64,000 bases of DNA from Amphibalanus amphitrite. Taxonomy: Eukaryota; Arthropoda; Thecostraca; Balanomorpha; Balanidae. Below the pieces are notes generated by a model that had not been told where the DNA came from, did not search any database, and saw only the letters and a program-made list of their open reading frames with translations. Positions within the stretch are counted from its first letter, which is position 1, and each line of letters opens with the position of its first letter. The translations under genes were made by a program, and so were the position numbers. This document shows positions 42,519 to 55,068 of the stretch, piece by piece. The DNA lies in NCBI RefSeq assembly GCF_019059575.1, contig NW_024883012.1:1-64000 (forward strand). Direction: 5' to 3'.

Positions 42519-43698
42519 TTAACCCGCGCCGGGCAGGGGGTGTTTGAACACCCCCCTGCGGTTTTTCGCAGATATCTCAAAAACGGCGGCGCGGAGCGCC
42601 GCCGTTTTTGGCCCACCTGTTCGTGCATCTTTTCCGCACATGTTGTGAAAATTTCAGACCCAGGTCACCTTAGGTCAGGTCACCAGGTCACGCCAAGTGA
42701 CCTCACCTCAGAAAAAATAAGAATGCTCGTCATAGCTACACCGATTGATCGATTGCCTTGAAACTTTCAGCGATTGATTAGAACAACATTGTCTATAAAA
42801 TGTTAATCTCGGAATTTTGATATCGGTGACCTAAGGTCAGGTCAATTTTGCGACCTCTCCATTATAAGTCAATGGGAGAAAATTGAAAAGCGTCTGTTTT
42901 GCACAAACGCTATTCTAGACATTCTCAAACATCGAGATGTAGGTAAAATGGACACACTGACCCGCAAAATGGCAACTGTGACCCCTCGTTATGTCCCCGA
43001 GGTCATCTCAGGTCACGAACAGAATCTAACAGTTTTTCGCTAATAACTTCTGATATAGACGTGCTAGAGCGTTGAAAACGCCTTAGCTGTGTTCGGCTTG
43101 ACGTTGCGGATCGACTGATATGCAACATGACCTTTTCCGGTCAGGTCATGACCTTGACCTGAGGTCAAATTTTCAATTTGACCTTTCAAGGTCAAATTAT
43201 AGTTCATTCGACGCGTCTCGACGAGAGGAACACGATGGTGGCAAAAGTAATGTCATGGCTTTTTTGAGTCAAAAGTTATTGCCGAAAAAAAAACGTTTTT
43301 CGGAAAAAACGGCTATTTTTGGAGTTTTTGCCCTCTGGAGGCTAAACCGTTGACCTGAGGTCAAATCTGAGGATATTATTCAGAAAGGTCTGTAAAAGGG
43401 CTATCGAATGCGCTTTTCCGCGGCGCTGTAGCTCTATCGGTTCCCGAGATAGCCGTTGGCAGTTTCCAAAATGTTGAAATAGTGAACATTTGACCTTTGG
43501 TGACCTCTGGTGACCTGACCTTTGACCTGACCCAAAAAATGACCGAAGTGTTTTCGTCCTTATTTTGGACGTTCTTTCGATTGCCGCTTTTCGCGTGTCG
43601 CTACGTGGCCCAGGAGCCGAGTTAGAAGGGGGGGGGGGGTGTTCAGACACCCCCCGGCCCGGCGCGGAATCTCAGAGCACCGTCCCGGCGCGGGTTAA
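42519..43698. mobile_element. TTAA element, family E copy 3 (inverse of copy 1)
   Basis: TTAA flanks. The short end with GTGTTTGAACAC is at left; the long end with two GCGCGG segments is at right. The GC hairpin CGGCGGCGC-loop-GCGCCGCCG lies near 42584, and the inverse of CCATTGACTTATAATGG near 42859. Confidence 0.85.
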
Positions 43699-44381
43699 CT
43701 GGGCTTGTTTTGTAAATATATGTGTAGCAAGAATCATAGCTATGAATATTGAATGCTACTGATCAACATAACTCGGCTTTACTATTGGACAGTTTCGTGG
43801 TCTTTATTGCCACTGCTTCAGGGAATTGCATTGTCAAATTTGTCCATTTCCAATTTCCAATATCGCATATTGCAATACAAAGGCTTAGCTTATATGAAGT
43901 GTCATGCAAGGATTACGCCGAAGTACCAACACATGCGACCACGCAAGCATCCGGTTGGAATGGTCACAGATACATACTAATCTCCCGTGCATTGTAAACC
44001 GCAAACATCCCAACTGAACTCCTGGGGACAAATTCCTGAAGGATTAGAAACGCTTGGTTAGGTCATGCGATTACGCAAAACGTAAGTGAAAAATGACACT
44101 CGCATGCCATTATTTCACAACGTTAATAATTTGACACATGGGAAGGGTAAGACGAGTACTAAGCTCATACAAGTTAAGAAAGTTACGATATGCCTATTTT
44201 CTGTAAGATACGGGATTTGTTTGCCATGCAACTAGTGTGTCCATTCCTATTATGTTGTTTAGCCATTTTGTGGTGTATTGACATTTAACACTGAGTCAAT
44301 TTTGTGCTACCAAATCAATACGTCAGCGCTTATAGGGCGATAGTCTATTCATGGGCACGGTGCCACTAATAGGTACCTACT
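43699..44381. other. Unique sequence, no gene recognised
   Basis: Two overlapping frames of about 80 codons near 43750-43997 lack signal, splice or composition support. Confidence 0.4.
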
Positions 44382-46237
44382 TTATCCCTCGCCGGCACAG
44401 GCCATTTTGCGTCCTTCGACGGCACAAGGGGGGGGGGGGTTGGTTGGTTGGTACGACCCCCCCTCGCGTTTGGCTCCTAATCAAGCTAGAGCTTCGCGAA
44501 AAAAAACGGGCGTGTTGCCCGTCACGAGAGGAAGCCGATGATACCCAATTTTAAGGTCCTAGGTCATCGGGTGACCTTCCAGGTCAGGTCAGGTCAATGA
44601 CCCGAAAACCGGGAAAATCGGGACCTGTTAGAAAATCTTAAGTGTGGCTGCTATGTGGTTTTCCGGGGTGCTGATCACGAATATCGTGCTAGTTTTGATC
44701 AGAGATGATGTCTTTAACCCGCGAGTTGCTGGGGGGGGGGCGTTAAACGCCCCCACTTTTTTACGCCGGGCCGTAGCATAAAAACGGCGCGCCGCAGGCG
44801 CGCCAAATTTTAAGTACCTGTAGGGAATTGATTGAAGTTTATTGTGACAGAGTTTCAAAAAAATCGGTCGGAAAATTTTTGAGATATCGAGGTTTTAGTG
44901 ACGTCATGATTTCTGAGTTTTCGACCAAAAACGGCATATGTTCAAAAAATCATATAAAATCACAGAATAGACATATAAACATGCCGTAAACGCCATTAGA
45001 CTCCCAATACCATGAATAATCAAATGGCTATCTTCGATTATTGATTTTCGTTCCGCATTTTCCAAAATCTTGAACTGAATCTTGGCAATTTCTCGTGACT
45101 ACTTCACGACCATGACACATGAATTTCTTAAATTGAACTTTTTTAGCCAAACACGTACACATATGATAAAATGAATGTCACCATCGTGTTCTACGCCCCA
45201 AATAACCCATAAAAAATGTGTCACAGGCTGCGAATATCAGTTTTTATTTTCGGGGATATGTGCCTGCCCGGTTGACCTGACCTTGACCCTGACCTATGCT
45301 TGACTGACCCCTGCATGGAGCAGACACTCTTGTAGGCCTTATATGATGGATTATGCACCGTTTTGACAGAGTTTATGACGAGAGGCGCCCATTGCGAAGT
45401 CCTGAAGTCCATGCTACTGAAAGCCCGATTTCAGGTGTTTGACCTGACCTTGACCTGACCTGTGACCTCAAAATTCAAATTTAAAGTACTCATCTGAAGC
45501 GTCTTGTCGCGTTCTTTCGTTTGCCGCCTCGTGCGTTTCGCTGCGCCTATTGGTTCTCGAGTTATCGGCTGGGGGCGTTTAACGCCCCCCCCCCCAGCAA
45601 ACGGTGGGTGGCGAAATACCCCAGCAACTGCCGGGTTAAGCATTTAGACCAGGTCGGGTCAGGTCAGGTCAGGTCAACCGGTAGGGGTTGTGACGGGTAT
45701 TCGTAATACGTGTCAACCGCCTCTGACAGCTTCGTAACATGTTACGAAGGCACCAAAACTACTTCATAAATGTTCAAATAGTTGCTAAATTCGAATTCAG
45801 CTCCAAAAACCAGCCTAGAAACATGTAAAACTCGAAAAAGTGAACCGAGGTCACCCGAGGTCACCAAAGGTCAATGACCTGACCTGACCTTCAGGTGACC
45901 TTGACACCCACCCTAATGTATGGGAGCAACATCAAATCACATGTTTGAACGTTTGAAACCACGAAAAGCTTGCAAACGCGCGGCAATGCGAGCCGACGCC
46001 CGACATACGCCGAATCACGATTCCGGCCAAACATGGTCTCGGAAAAGAGGCCACAGGTCAAAGGTCATTTGGGTCAGGGTCATGAAATTGGCAGGGTAGG
46101 TGTAAAATTGATCAATGCGAGGGTACTGAAAGTTTTGTCGCGATCGGCCGCTTTTTACGCGAGTTATTTGCGAAACACCTTAGGGGGGGGGGGGGGGGGT
46201 TGCATCAACCTGTGCCCCCTGTGCCGGCGAGGGTTAA
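44382..46237. mobile_element. TTAA element, family H copy 2, split by family J
   Basis: The left flank reads TTAT, the right TTAA. The ends CCCTCGCCGGCACA and TGCCGGCGAGGG differ from copy 1, but the interior matches it closely. It holds a perfect AGGTCA-A-TGACCT palindrome at 45868-45880. A family J element occupies a TTAA at 44714-45639, where copy 1 reads continuously as GTCTTGAAGCATT near 39311. Confidence 0.8.
44714..45639. mobile_element. TTAA element, family J
   Basis: TTAA flanks. The left short end is CCCGCGAGTTGCTGGGG; the right long end has the CCAGCAA word twice and closes with GCCGGG. The hairpin core is GCGTTAAACGC and itself contains a TTAA. It has fewer AGGTCA sites than other families. 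Next to the left end is GGCGCGCC-rich inverted sequence. Confidence 0.85.
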
Positions 46238-47110
46238 ATGAAATGCCAGCAAAACGTAGCTTAGGTACATCTATGCCACGCAAAAGGCTACAGTTAGGAG
46301 CTATATGAAAAGATATAAAAGATGAGACAACAGAAAGCAGTTTGAATTGGAGACAGTTCATTCAAATAAAAAAGTTTGGTTTGTAAAATTACAAGCAACA
46401 AACCGATAAATCCTAAACGCTGTGTCAGATGGGTGAATATCTTTTTATATCCGGCAGAAAGTAAACTAAACTAACAGGAACTGCTAGGAACAGACCAGGA
46501 AAACGATTATATTGAGATTAACCTAGAACAAGCAAAACAAAGCTGATAGGAGCAGCGTCTGCAACCAATGCGGTTAAACATGATACCACCGGAGAAGCAA
46601 GACTTGCGCAGCCAACAAATAATCATGGTGGGGAGATTTTTGACAAAACCACATCTAATGACAAACTGCCTTACCTACACAGACGAAAGACGTGACAAAG
46701 GACGCTCATACTTCCCTTATCTCAGTTCTGTTTGCACCCTTTTTCATAAGAAAGACTCAGCATTGTATCATTATTTTCGTATGCCCCTTTGGATCCACCA
46801 ATGATTTCAGAGTTCAGACCCTCTAGGAGAGGAACATGTCTCAGATGACCCCTGGGACCCGTCAATGAAAGGGCACGTGAGCTCGGAATGCGACTGAACC
46901 CCCTCCCCTATCCCCCCCCCCCCGGCAGACACCGCGCGACTGTTCCGAGATTTTGGCTACAACATACCAAAGATCTAAATAACCGGAATGGGTGGTTTGG
47001 TGCCGGGTGTTGCGGCGCGAACTGTGGACTGGTTCTAGGCAGCAGTTCGTTTCATTAGGTATGCACGGTGCTGACGTCTGGAGGCTACAGTTGGAAGCTC
47101 TGATACTGTA
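46238..47110. other. Unique sequence, no gene recognised
   Basis: One frame of 78 codons (46568-46804) lacks signals. A C-run lies at 46913-46923. Confidence 0.4.
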
Positions 47111-48080
47111 GGGTAGCCTGGGGCAAGACGCCCCAGATAATTTATTTTGCTACATAAATTGTGTCCCACATCACCTGGAAGGCCAAATTTGTGCTCAATG
47201 CGTTCTTTGGACATTTTACTTTAAATTGCACCCCTCAAATTGATTCACTTATGATCGGACTCCAAGCTAGGAAGCGATTTGTGAAGCAACTGCAAATGGG
47301 GCATTTTGCCCCAACCCCAGGGCAAAACGCCCCACGGCCTGGGGCAAGTAGCCCCATACTTTAGATTAAAGATTTAACATGGTAGTTGGCTAAATCTTAT
47401 GTGAGAGGTCCGTTAGACCTCTGGAGGCACGGCACTGAAGTTAGCACATTCCATCCTGTCAGGTGCTCAGGTATGACACTATTGTATGAGCAGGTTTTTA
47501 CCTACCTCATAAGACCAAATAATAAATTATTGCAATGCAAATGTTAACAAAATACTTCCTTTGCCATCCAGTTGCTGAGAAAAATACACATAAAGGCATA
47601 GAAACTTACTGTTCGCCTGGTACCGAACATAAGGAAGTGGGTAGCCCGAACAACACATGAGGTAAAACGCCCCAGGGGCTTTTTGCCCCGCGACCTACTG
47701 GGGCGTTTTACCCCATCACGTAGTTCGGTCAGAGAACAACGCTTTGCACTCCAGCAAGACATAATTTAACACGAACCAACCCGGCATGATAAGCGTTAGA
47801 CAATAGTTGTTCAAAATACATAAAAGTCGTTAACCTAATGTGGACCATAAAAGAACGCCATGATACATAATCTGACAACAAAACATAAAAATCACTCAAA
47901 AAACACATTTTTGGCTATATCTCCCGAAAGAGTCATCACAATTTCTTTCCAGTCTGCTCATATAATGATCATATAGTGCACGTTTTATAGAAGAGATGAT
48001 GTTTCCCCAGAACCCTGCCAGTTCCGAGAAACATCGGTGAGGCGTTTTACCTCGGCGGGGCGACTTGCCCCGGTCTACCC
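47111..48080. mobile_element. Mariner-like (TA target) MITE copy 1
   Basis: Ends GGGTAGCCTGGGGCAAG and, in inverse, GGGTAGACCGGGGCAAG. TA flanks both sides (47109-47110, 48081-48082). Several GGGGCAAAACGCCCC and GGGGCGTTTTACCCC palindromes lie inside. Copy 2 starts at 63132. Confidence 0.8.
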
Positions 48081-48082
48081 TA

Positions 48083-48919
48083 TCTAGCCGCCTACGTACC
48101 AGAGCGCTGTTGGCACTGATAATAGCGGCTGATCGAGGATGGATGGCGCCGGAGGTGCCCAAGATCTCAACTTAGAGATGTATGACTAGTCAAGTCACAT
48201 AACCAAAATAGCAAATGGTCTTTCATCTTCACTAGCCCTGCCCCTACCCTTTGCCCTGAGGTCCCCTCCGCACCAACAGAAAGGTGGCAGGGAAGGAGGA
48301 GAATACGACCCCCTTGCAGCCTCCTAATCGATCTTCCATCATCGTGTCGGGAAGTCATCCGTGCAGATCGCTTCAGAGCGCCAATTTCGATACCCGATTT
48401 TACGGTCTCAGATCATCCGGTGGCCTGCTATTTATTGTCAAAAGCCATCACTTTTTTATAATGAAATTACGGCTGTCGAATAGATATTAGTTATCATACC
48501 CATTACTGTCATTGGTCTCTGGTCAAGATGCGTCGAATGGTAAAAGCACTGTTTGTTACGAAAAACATGATCAATTCTGACCTCAGATAACCGGAACTGA
48601 GCTTAGATAACGTTGAAACGTGGTGGATAATTTCCTTGTATCCTAAAAGACTAGAAATTAGAGAATGGCGTGAGAAATGTAATCGGTTGAGCTGAAAAAA
48701 ACTGCATTTGCAGTTGTTAGAAATCATGGTTTTTATACATATACGTCCAATATAGTAGCTACAAATATAATGTTCACTCATTTCAAGACATGATTGATGA
48801 TACGTGCGGGAAATATGCGTTCGCCTTTCCACTGCGATCTACATGACTGCCTGATGCTTAGACTGCACCGCACAACACCAGAAATAGCCGGGAAGGTAGA
48901 CTGTGCCGCAATACACTAA
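48083..48919. other. Mostly unique sequence with a trace of a TTAA-family interior
   Basis: Around 48390-48540 motifs such as GATACCCGATTTTACGGTC and GTCAAGATGCGTCGAATGG recall TTAA-element interiors, but both ends are gone. Confidence 0.4.
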
Positions 48920-49532
48920 AGGCCGCCGTCCACTGTGCGGAATGCTTGCGGTCCGTACGGAATTTAACACAGAACCCTATGGGCGCATCCGGTCCGTACG
49001 GAAATCGTGTGCGGACCGCATCCATGTTGTGTGGACACATATCGCTGATAATTGGCGTAATTACCTATATTCAGTCCCGACTCGGAAGTCACGTTATGCA
49101 AGTCGCGCGTGACCTCCCTCGAGCTAAATTCGAAATCAGGTTATCAATCGACATCCGAAGTGGTTGTCGCAGAGACGAAGCACCAAAGTACAACGTGTTG
49201 AACTGTGTGCGGAGAACGCAGACGGAATGAATGCGGACATGGGCCGTCGCCCGTCTTCGAGTTTTCAATTGGAAATTTAAGATTGAATTTCTACTCTTTT
49301 AAGACAAAGTAAATAAATATTATTTCCTTGGCATGACACCATCTTGTGATGCTAGGCAATGGCCATATTTTCTTTTTGTAACAATTGATATCGAGTGTGC
49401 GTGAGCTCTCCGTTTGCTGTCCGGATGCAAAGACATTCCTGACGGACTCCGGACGGAGACCGCATGCGCCCATAGGGCTCTGTGTTAAATTCCGTACGGA
49501 CCGCAAGCGCTCCGCATAGTGGACGGCGGCCT
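48920..49532. mobile_element. Harbinger-like MITE with TAA target duplication
   Basis: Ends AGGCCGCCGTCCACTGTGCG and, in inverse, AGGCCGCCGTCCACTATGCG. Arms extend inward more than 80 bp, including TCCGTACGGA palindromes. TAA flanks at 48917-48919 and 49533-49535. The right copy of TAA is also the left border of the family G element that follows. Confidence 0.8.
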
Positions 49533-51729
49533 TAACCCGCGCACCGACGGGGGTCTGCGCCAACTTAGTACCGACGGGGGGGGGGGCGGATGACCGCCCC
49601 CCCCTGAGATCTCGAGAACGAAGCAAGATAGCGACAAGCGGTAAACGGCATCGGATACGCACGGTCAAGATCTACAATTTTTACTAAGGTCATTTTCAGG
49701 TCAGGTCAAAGATGACGTCACAGGGGTCGAAAAAGTCAAAATGGCGGCGCTAAATATGGAGAGAGTTTTTCTCGAATAACTTTCGAATTAGTCAAGATAG
49801 GAACAAACTAAGGGCATCATCGTGATCCTCTCGTCAATCCGCATCGAATGATATATATCCCTCGCCCCGTTGGGGGGGGGGGGCCATTTTGGCCCCCCCC
49901 CCTGTGGTTTTTCCTGAATAGCAAGAAAACGGCGGCGCGCAGCGCCGCCAAATTTTCAGTACCTTCCCGGGCATCAATTTGACACCTTCACACCAAATTT
50001 CAAGTCTTAGGTCACCTTAGGTCAGGAGTTATTGAGGTCAAACTGAGGTCATGTTCGAGCAAAAATGAGCAAAAAACATGCAATCTTGAAACGCTCACCA
50101 AATCTAGAGTTATCAAGCAATTTCAAAGTTCTTTATATGGTCTAGTAGACAAAAAGCGGTGCTACAAAACTGCTATCTCGGATTTTCAAAATTTTGGGTT
50201 TTTGACCCAAAAAATTTCAAAAAATTGATTTTTTTTGAAAAACTAAAAAAAAAATCCAAAATTTTTCCGAATTTCGAAAAACCCGGAATATATGTGATAG
50301 TCCCTGCGCTCTTCTATATACATACCAAATTTCAGATCGATATCTCGTTTTTTGGCCAAGTTATAGCGAAAAAAACTGTTCAAAAATGATGACGTCAAAT
50401 TTTTGAACTCAATTTTTAGCGATTCTAGACCTCGTACGGCAAAACAAAGACCACCATTGAACTCCCCGTGACGAGCTGCATCGATTCAATACCCATTTTA
50501 TGCAAAAATATCAACTTTGAAAGTTGACCTAATTTGACCTGACCTTGACCTGACCTTGACCTGACCTTGACCAAAACGTGACCTAAGCTGGCCCCAAAGG
50601 CTGCCTGGCCCACATAATCGCATTTGTCATGTAAAATGGACCATAAAACATGTATCACACGACACTTTCATATTGTGACCCCCCAGTGACCTGACCTCTG
50701 TGACCTGACCTGGTATCAGTGACCTCAACTAGCAAAATATGTGTTTGAAGAACATTTCCCCATCGATGATTTTCAATGAAATGCATTTTACTCGATTGTA
50801 CAACGCATTTCTTGATATGCCTGTAAACGGTGAAAATTGGACCTTTGACCTGACCTGTGACGTCATCGGTTTGACCTAGGTCAATAAAATTGGGTCACAA
50901 GGTAGTTCCCTGATAGGGCTATCCAACACCGTTTGCCGCTTGTCGCTACATTGCGTGGTTCTCGAGATCTTAGGGGGGGGCCAAAATGGCCCCCCCCCCC
51001 CCAACGGGGCGCGTTGCTCGGCAGAGCCCAACGGGGCGCGGGATATGTTGACCTCGAAAGGTCAAGGTCAAAGGTTGACCTCAGGTCACGTGACCTCGAG
51101 GTCATCATGTATATCATTCGATGCGTCTTGACGAGCTGAACACAATGAGACCATCCACGCGTCTGTATCTTGTTCCTGTACGGAGTTATTGGCCAAAAAC
51201 CTTTGGTGACCTTTGATGACGTCACATGACCTCACAGCTGCCCAACAGCAAAACAGACCTCAAGGTAGTGAAGGTTGATCGTATATGAAGTCATGTATGG
51301 TATATGGGGCCATTCCGACCCGTTTTAGTGGTAAAAACAGGGAGTTGATTTTTCCCCCATTGACTTATAATGGGGAGGTCGCGAAATTGACCTGACCTTA
51401 GGTCACCGATATCAAAATTCCGAGATATACAAATTGTAGCTACTAATGACCTAATAACATCCTGCGACTTTCAAAGGCCTCCGACATCTACTGTAGCTCT
51501 GGCACGGTGACAAAGTTGCAAAAAAGTGACTTGAGGTTGGGTCATTCAAAGTGACCTGATGACCTGACCTTGAAAGGTAGGAGGTTCAAACTTGCACACC
51601 ATGTGTAAAATTGATAAGGGAATAGTCATACCAAATTTCGCGGCGCTACGCGCCGCGGTTTTCCCGCTATTCGCGAAAAACCTCAGGGGGGGGGCGGATA
51701 TCCGCCCCCCCCGTCGGTGCGCGGGTTAA
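49532..51729. mobile_element. TTAA element, family G copy 2, split by family C
   Basis: In inverse orientation to the copy at 36923-37932 and closely similar. The long end is left and the short end right, with the right flank TTAA. Cores are CGGATGACCG and CGGATATCCG. A family C element sits at 49855-51046. Confidence 0.85.
49855..51046. mobile_element. TTAA-superfamily element, family C copy 2, in an ATAT target
   Basis: Ends CCCTCGCCCCGTTGGGG and CAACGGGGCGCGGG. The hairpin core is CCATTTTGG. ATAT flanks both sides. The uninterrupted family G copy reads continuously across this place with a single ATAT, so the 4-bp duplication is real although not TTAA. Confidence 0.85.
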
Positions 51730-52692
51730 AACTCCAGCCACCTTCGGCCGACAGTGGGGGAGGGGCTGACGGGGGGGGGGGGGGGGTGAATGAAGATCGG
51801 GAAAGCTGCAGCCGCGATATCAATATCATCTGGGCTTTGCCAAACCCGGCAAAGTTTGGAGACGCAGGAACTTGAAGTCAAATCGCTTTTGAAAAAAGCT
51901 GTAGGTAGTGACTAAATTTGTTTCATTTGTGGATTTATATTTAGGGACTGGGGCTTGTTCTTATCGATGCCGAAGTGACCGAAACTTGATATACCTTCCA
52001 AAAGCATAACAAGTTTTCTCAGAAGAAAAAAATCCCACGCGTGTCATAAAGTGACACATACTCATGCAATGAAATGCAACTTTGCATTATTATTATTTTC
52101 ATTGCTATTTCTGACATTCAATTGGTGCAGAATACTGCGCTGCACCTCAGCAGCACCTATCTTATACCTAGTTACAAAACGAGAACCACCACACGTGATC
52201 AGCATTCTGCAACACAATCCAAGGAGATATGTTGCAACCGGTTTGGTTGGTCCGTACCAAAAAAAGCCGACCTCACGCTGGAGCCGGCATTGCTCATCTC
52301 AGGTAAAAATCTCAGGTAAAATTGCACAACTAAGGGAAGGGTCCGGTGGCACACATATGCAGGTAAATCTACAGTCACGCATGCTACTTCTATTTATCGT
52401 CGACCTTCTTTGATAATGTCAAGCGAATGATGGGATGGCTCCTCCACTGGTATTTTCAACAATCAGCTGAATAAAACAACACATAGTTACTTAGCAACAG
52501 TAGGAAATTTTAATTTCAATTTTGTACGGAAAAGGAAAAGTTCGGTCAATGACCCGCTGAAAGGCCGCAATCTGGAACAGTTTTATAATCGGAATTCATC
52601 GGAGTCACTCGAAGCAACAGACCAAATAGTCACATATTCTTGGTGGGATTTGTGGTCCTGGCTGACAGCATCGTGTCGCATAAATATGTTTC
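51730..52692. other. Unique sequence, no gene recognised
   Basis: A G-run lies at about 51770-51786. An open frame of 120 codons at 52051-52413 has a hydrophobic start but no promoter or splice support and was not accepted. Confidence 0.4.
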
Positions 52693-55068
52693 TTAACCCG
52701 CGCGGGGCTGGGGTCTCCAGCCGAACGCGCGGGGCTGGGGGGGGGTAAATTTTACCCCCCTGTTATCTCCCGAACTAATGGTCCGATTTGGAAAATTCAA
52801 ACGCCAATCGAAAGCTCTCATCACGAACTACTAAAAACATGTACTTAATTTAAAGTTTGAGGTCAAGGTCAAGGTCAGGTCAAGGGTACAAATTGCAAGT
52901 TTCTACAGTATCGGCCTTGCACCGTAGCCCGCGACCTGGTGGGGGGGGGGGGGCTATTTTTTGCCCCCCTCCAGACTTTTCGATATATCTCCAGAACCGC
53001 TGCGCTGATCGTCACCAAACTTTCAGTACCCTCCCGGACATCAATTTTACACATTGTGACCAAAATTTTTTCTAAAGGCTATGATAGGTTGGCCGGAAAT
53101 GACGTCAGAGTGACGTCATGTTCAGCCGTTTTCGACCCAAAAAAGGGTTTCGCGGGAAGAGCTGTCAGGCCTATAGCTTTGTAAATACAGAAAAATGTTT
53201 AGAGCATAAAAGCTGTAGAATTGACAGGGCTACAAAACAGCTATCTCGGATTTTTGAAGTTTTTTGATTTTGACCCCCAAAAATCAAAAAATAGATTTTT
53301 GGGATATAACAGTAAAAAAATCCAAAAAGTTTTTTGAATTTCGCAAAAACCGGAATATATGTGATAGTCCTTACCGCCTTCCATCCACATACCAAATTTT
53401 AGATTGATACCTCTTTTTTTGGCGAAGTTATAGCGAAAAAAAAACTGTTCAAAATTGATGACGTCAAATTTTCAAACTCAATTTTTAGCAATTCTAGACC
53501 TCGTAGTGCAAAAACAAAGACCACCATTAGACTCCCCGTGACGAGCTGCATCGAATCGATACCCATTTTATGCAAAAATATCAACTTTGAAATTTGACCT
53601 TTTTTGACCTGACCTTGACCTGAGCTCCACCAGAAAGTGACCTAAACCGTACCTGATGGTCTTATAACCAACACCATTGGGTTGGAAATGAAAAACTGGC
53701 CATAAAACATGCATCGCACAACCTTAGTAAAGTTGGGTTCATGTGGTGACCCTTGGTGACCTTTGGTGACCTGACCTGTGACCTGACCTGGTATGACCAG
53801 TGATCTCTAATAGCAACATATGTACTAGACAACTGACGTCTTATCGCTGATTTTCGACAAAATGCGTTTTACTCGGTGTTATAGCGCTTTCCCTAGAAGC
53901 CCCGTGAACGGTGAAACATTTTATCTTTGACCTGACCTGTGACGTCATCGGTGACCCCGAGGTCAATAAAATTTGGTTTCCTTCGACAAATTTGACAGGG
54001 CTATCGAACGCCGTTTGAATTTTGCGGATCCGTCCAGTAGTTTCGGAGATACGAGGGGGGGGGGCAAAAAATAGCCCCCCCCCCACCAGGTCGCTTTATA
54101 AACAGACCCCACCAGGGCGCGGGGTAGTTGCCGAAGAATGGAGTCATGGACTGAGACTGATCGCCCAAAACGTGTTCTTAGGCTACCAAGACAATATAGT
54201 ACAATATCATTCAGAGGTCAAGGTCAAGGTCAGGTCAGGTCAGGTCAGGTCACCAAAAAACAAAATATAGAAAAGAACATGTGCGACACATGTTTTATGG
54301 GTCATTTTACTCATAGAATTCAATAGGCACACTCAATAGGTGATATGGACCACCTCTGGATGAATTTCAGGTCGAGGTCAGGTCAAGGTCAGGTCAAGTG
54401 AGGTCAAATTTTGAAGTTGGTTGTTAAGGCCTAAAAAGGTGTCTATCTGATGCAGTTTTTCACGGCGAATCGAATGGTGCTATTTTTTTCCGTACGAGGT
54501 CTAGAACTTCCAAAAAAGTCATTTTTCAAAAAAAAAATTGTGTGTCGTGACGTCATAAAATTTTGAATAACTCCCACATTTTCCAACCGATTCTTCTAAA
54601 ATTTGGTATGTAGGTGCACATAGACCACTTCTCTGACATATATTCCGGTTTTTTCGATAGACTCAAAATTTTGGATTTTATAATGATTTTCCCAAAAGGT
54701 CAGTTTTTTGAAAAAAAATTAGGCCAAAATCCAAAATTTTCAAAAAACCGAGAAACCCATTTGATAGACAAAGTAAAATTACGTATAACCTTTTTTGTTA
54801 CGTCTTGATTCCTTTAAAAATGAAGATGTTAGCGGTGTTTGAACTTTTGCCGTTTTTGAGGCGAAAATGGCGAACATGACGTCACTAAAACGTCAATTTC
54901 TCAAAAAATTTCCGACGGATTTCGCTCAAATTTTCAGGGAACGTGTCAAATTGATGTAAGAAAAGGTACTGAAAGTTTGGCGGCGCTGCGCGCCGCCGTT
55001 TTTGAAATATCGCAAAAATTCGCGAGGGGGGGTAAAATTTACCCCCCCCCCAGCCCCGCGCGGGTTAA
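52693..55068. mobile_element. TTAA element, family K, split by family B
   Basis: TTAA flanks. The left long end has CGCGCGGGGCTGGGG twice; the right short end is CAGCCCCGCGCGGG. Hairpin cores are GTAAATTTTAC and GTAAAATTTAC. A GC hairpin lies near 54980. A family B element sits at 52924-54127. Confidence 0.85.
52924..54127. mobile_element. TTAA-superfamily element, family B copy 2, in a GTAG target
   Basis: Ends CCCGCGACCTGGTGGGG and CCACCAGGGCGCGGG. The core is GCTATTTTTTGC. The flanks are GTAG at 52924-52927 and 54124-54127, a matching 4-bp duplication that is not TTAA. It is closely similar to the copy at 4902-6373 but lacks the Harbinger-like insertion. Confidence 0.8.

Noticed and set aside
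52051-52413. 120-codon frame with hydrophobic start
   Set aside because: No core promoter, no splice or poly(A) support, ordinary composition.
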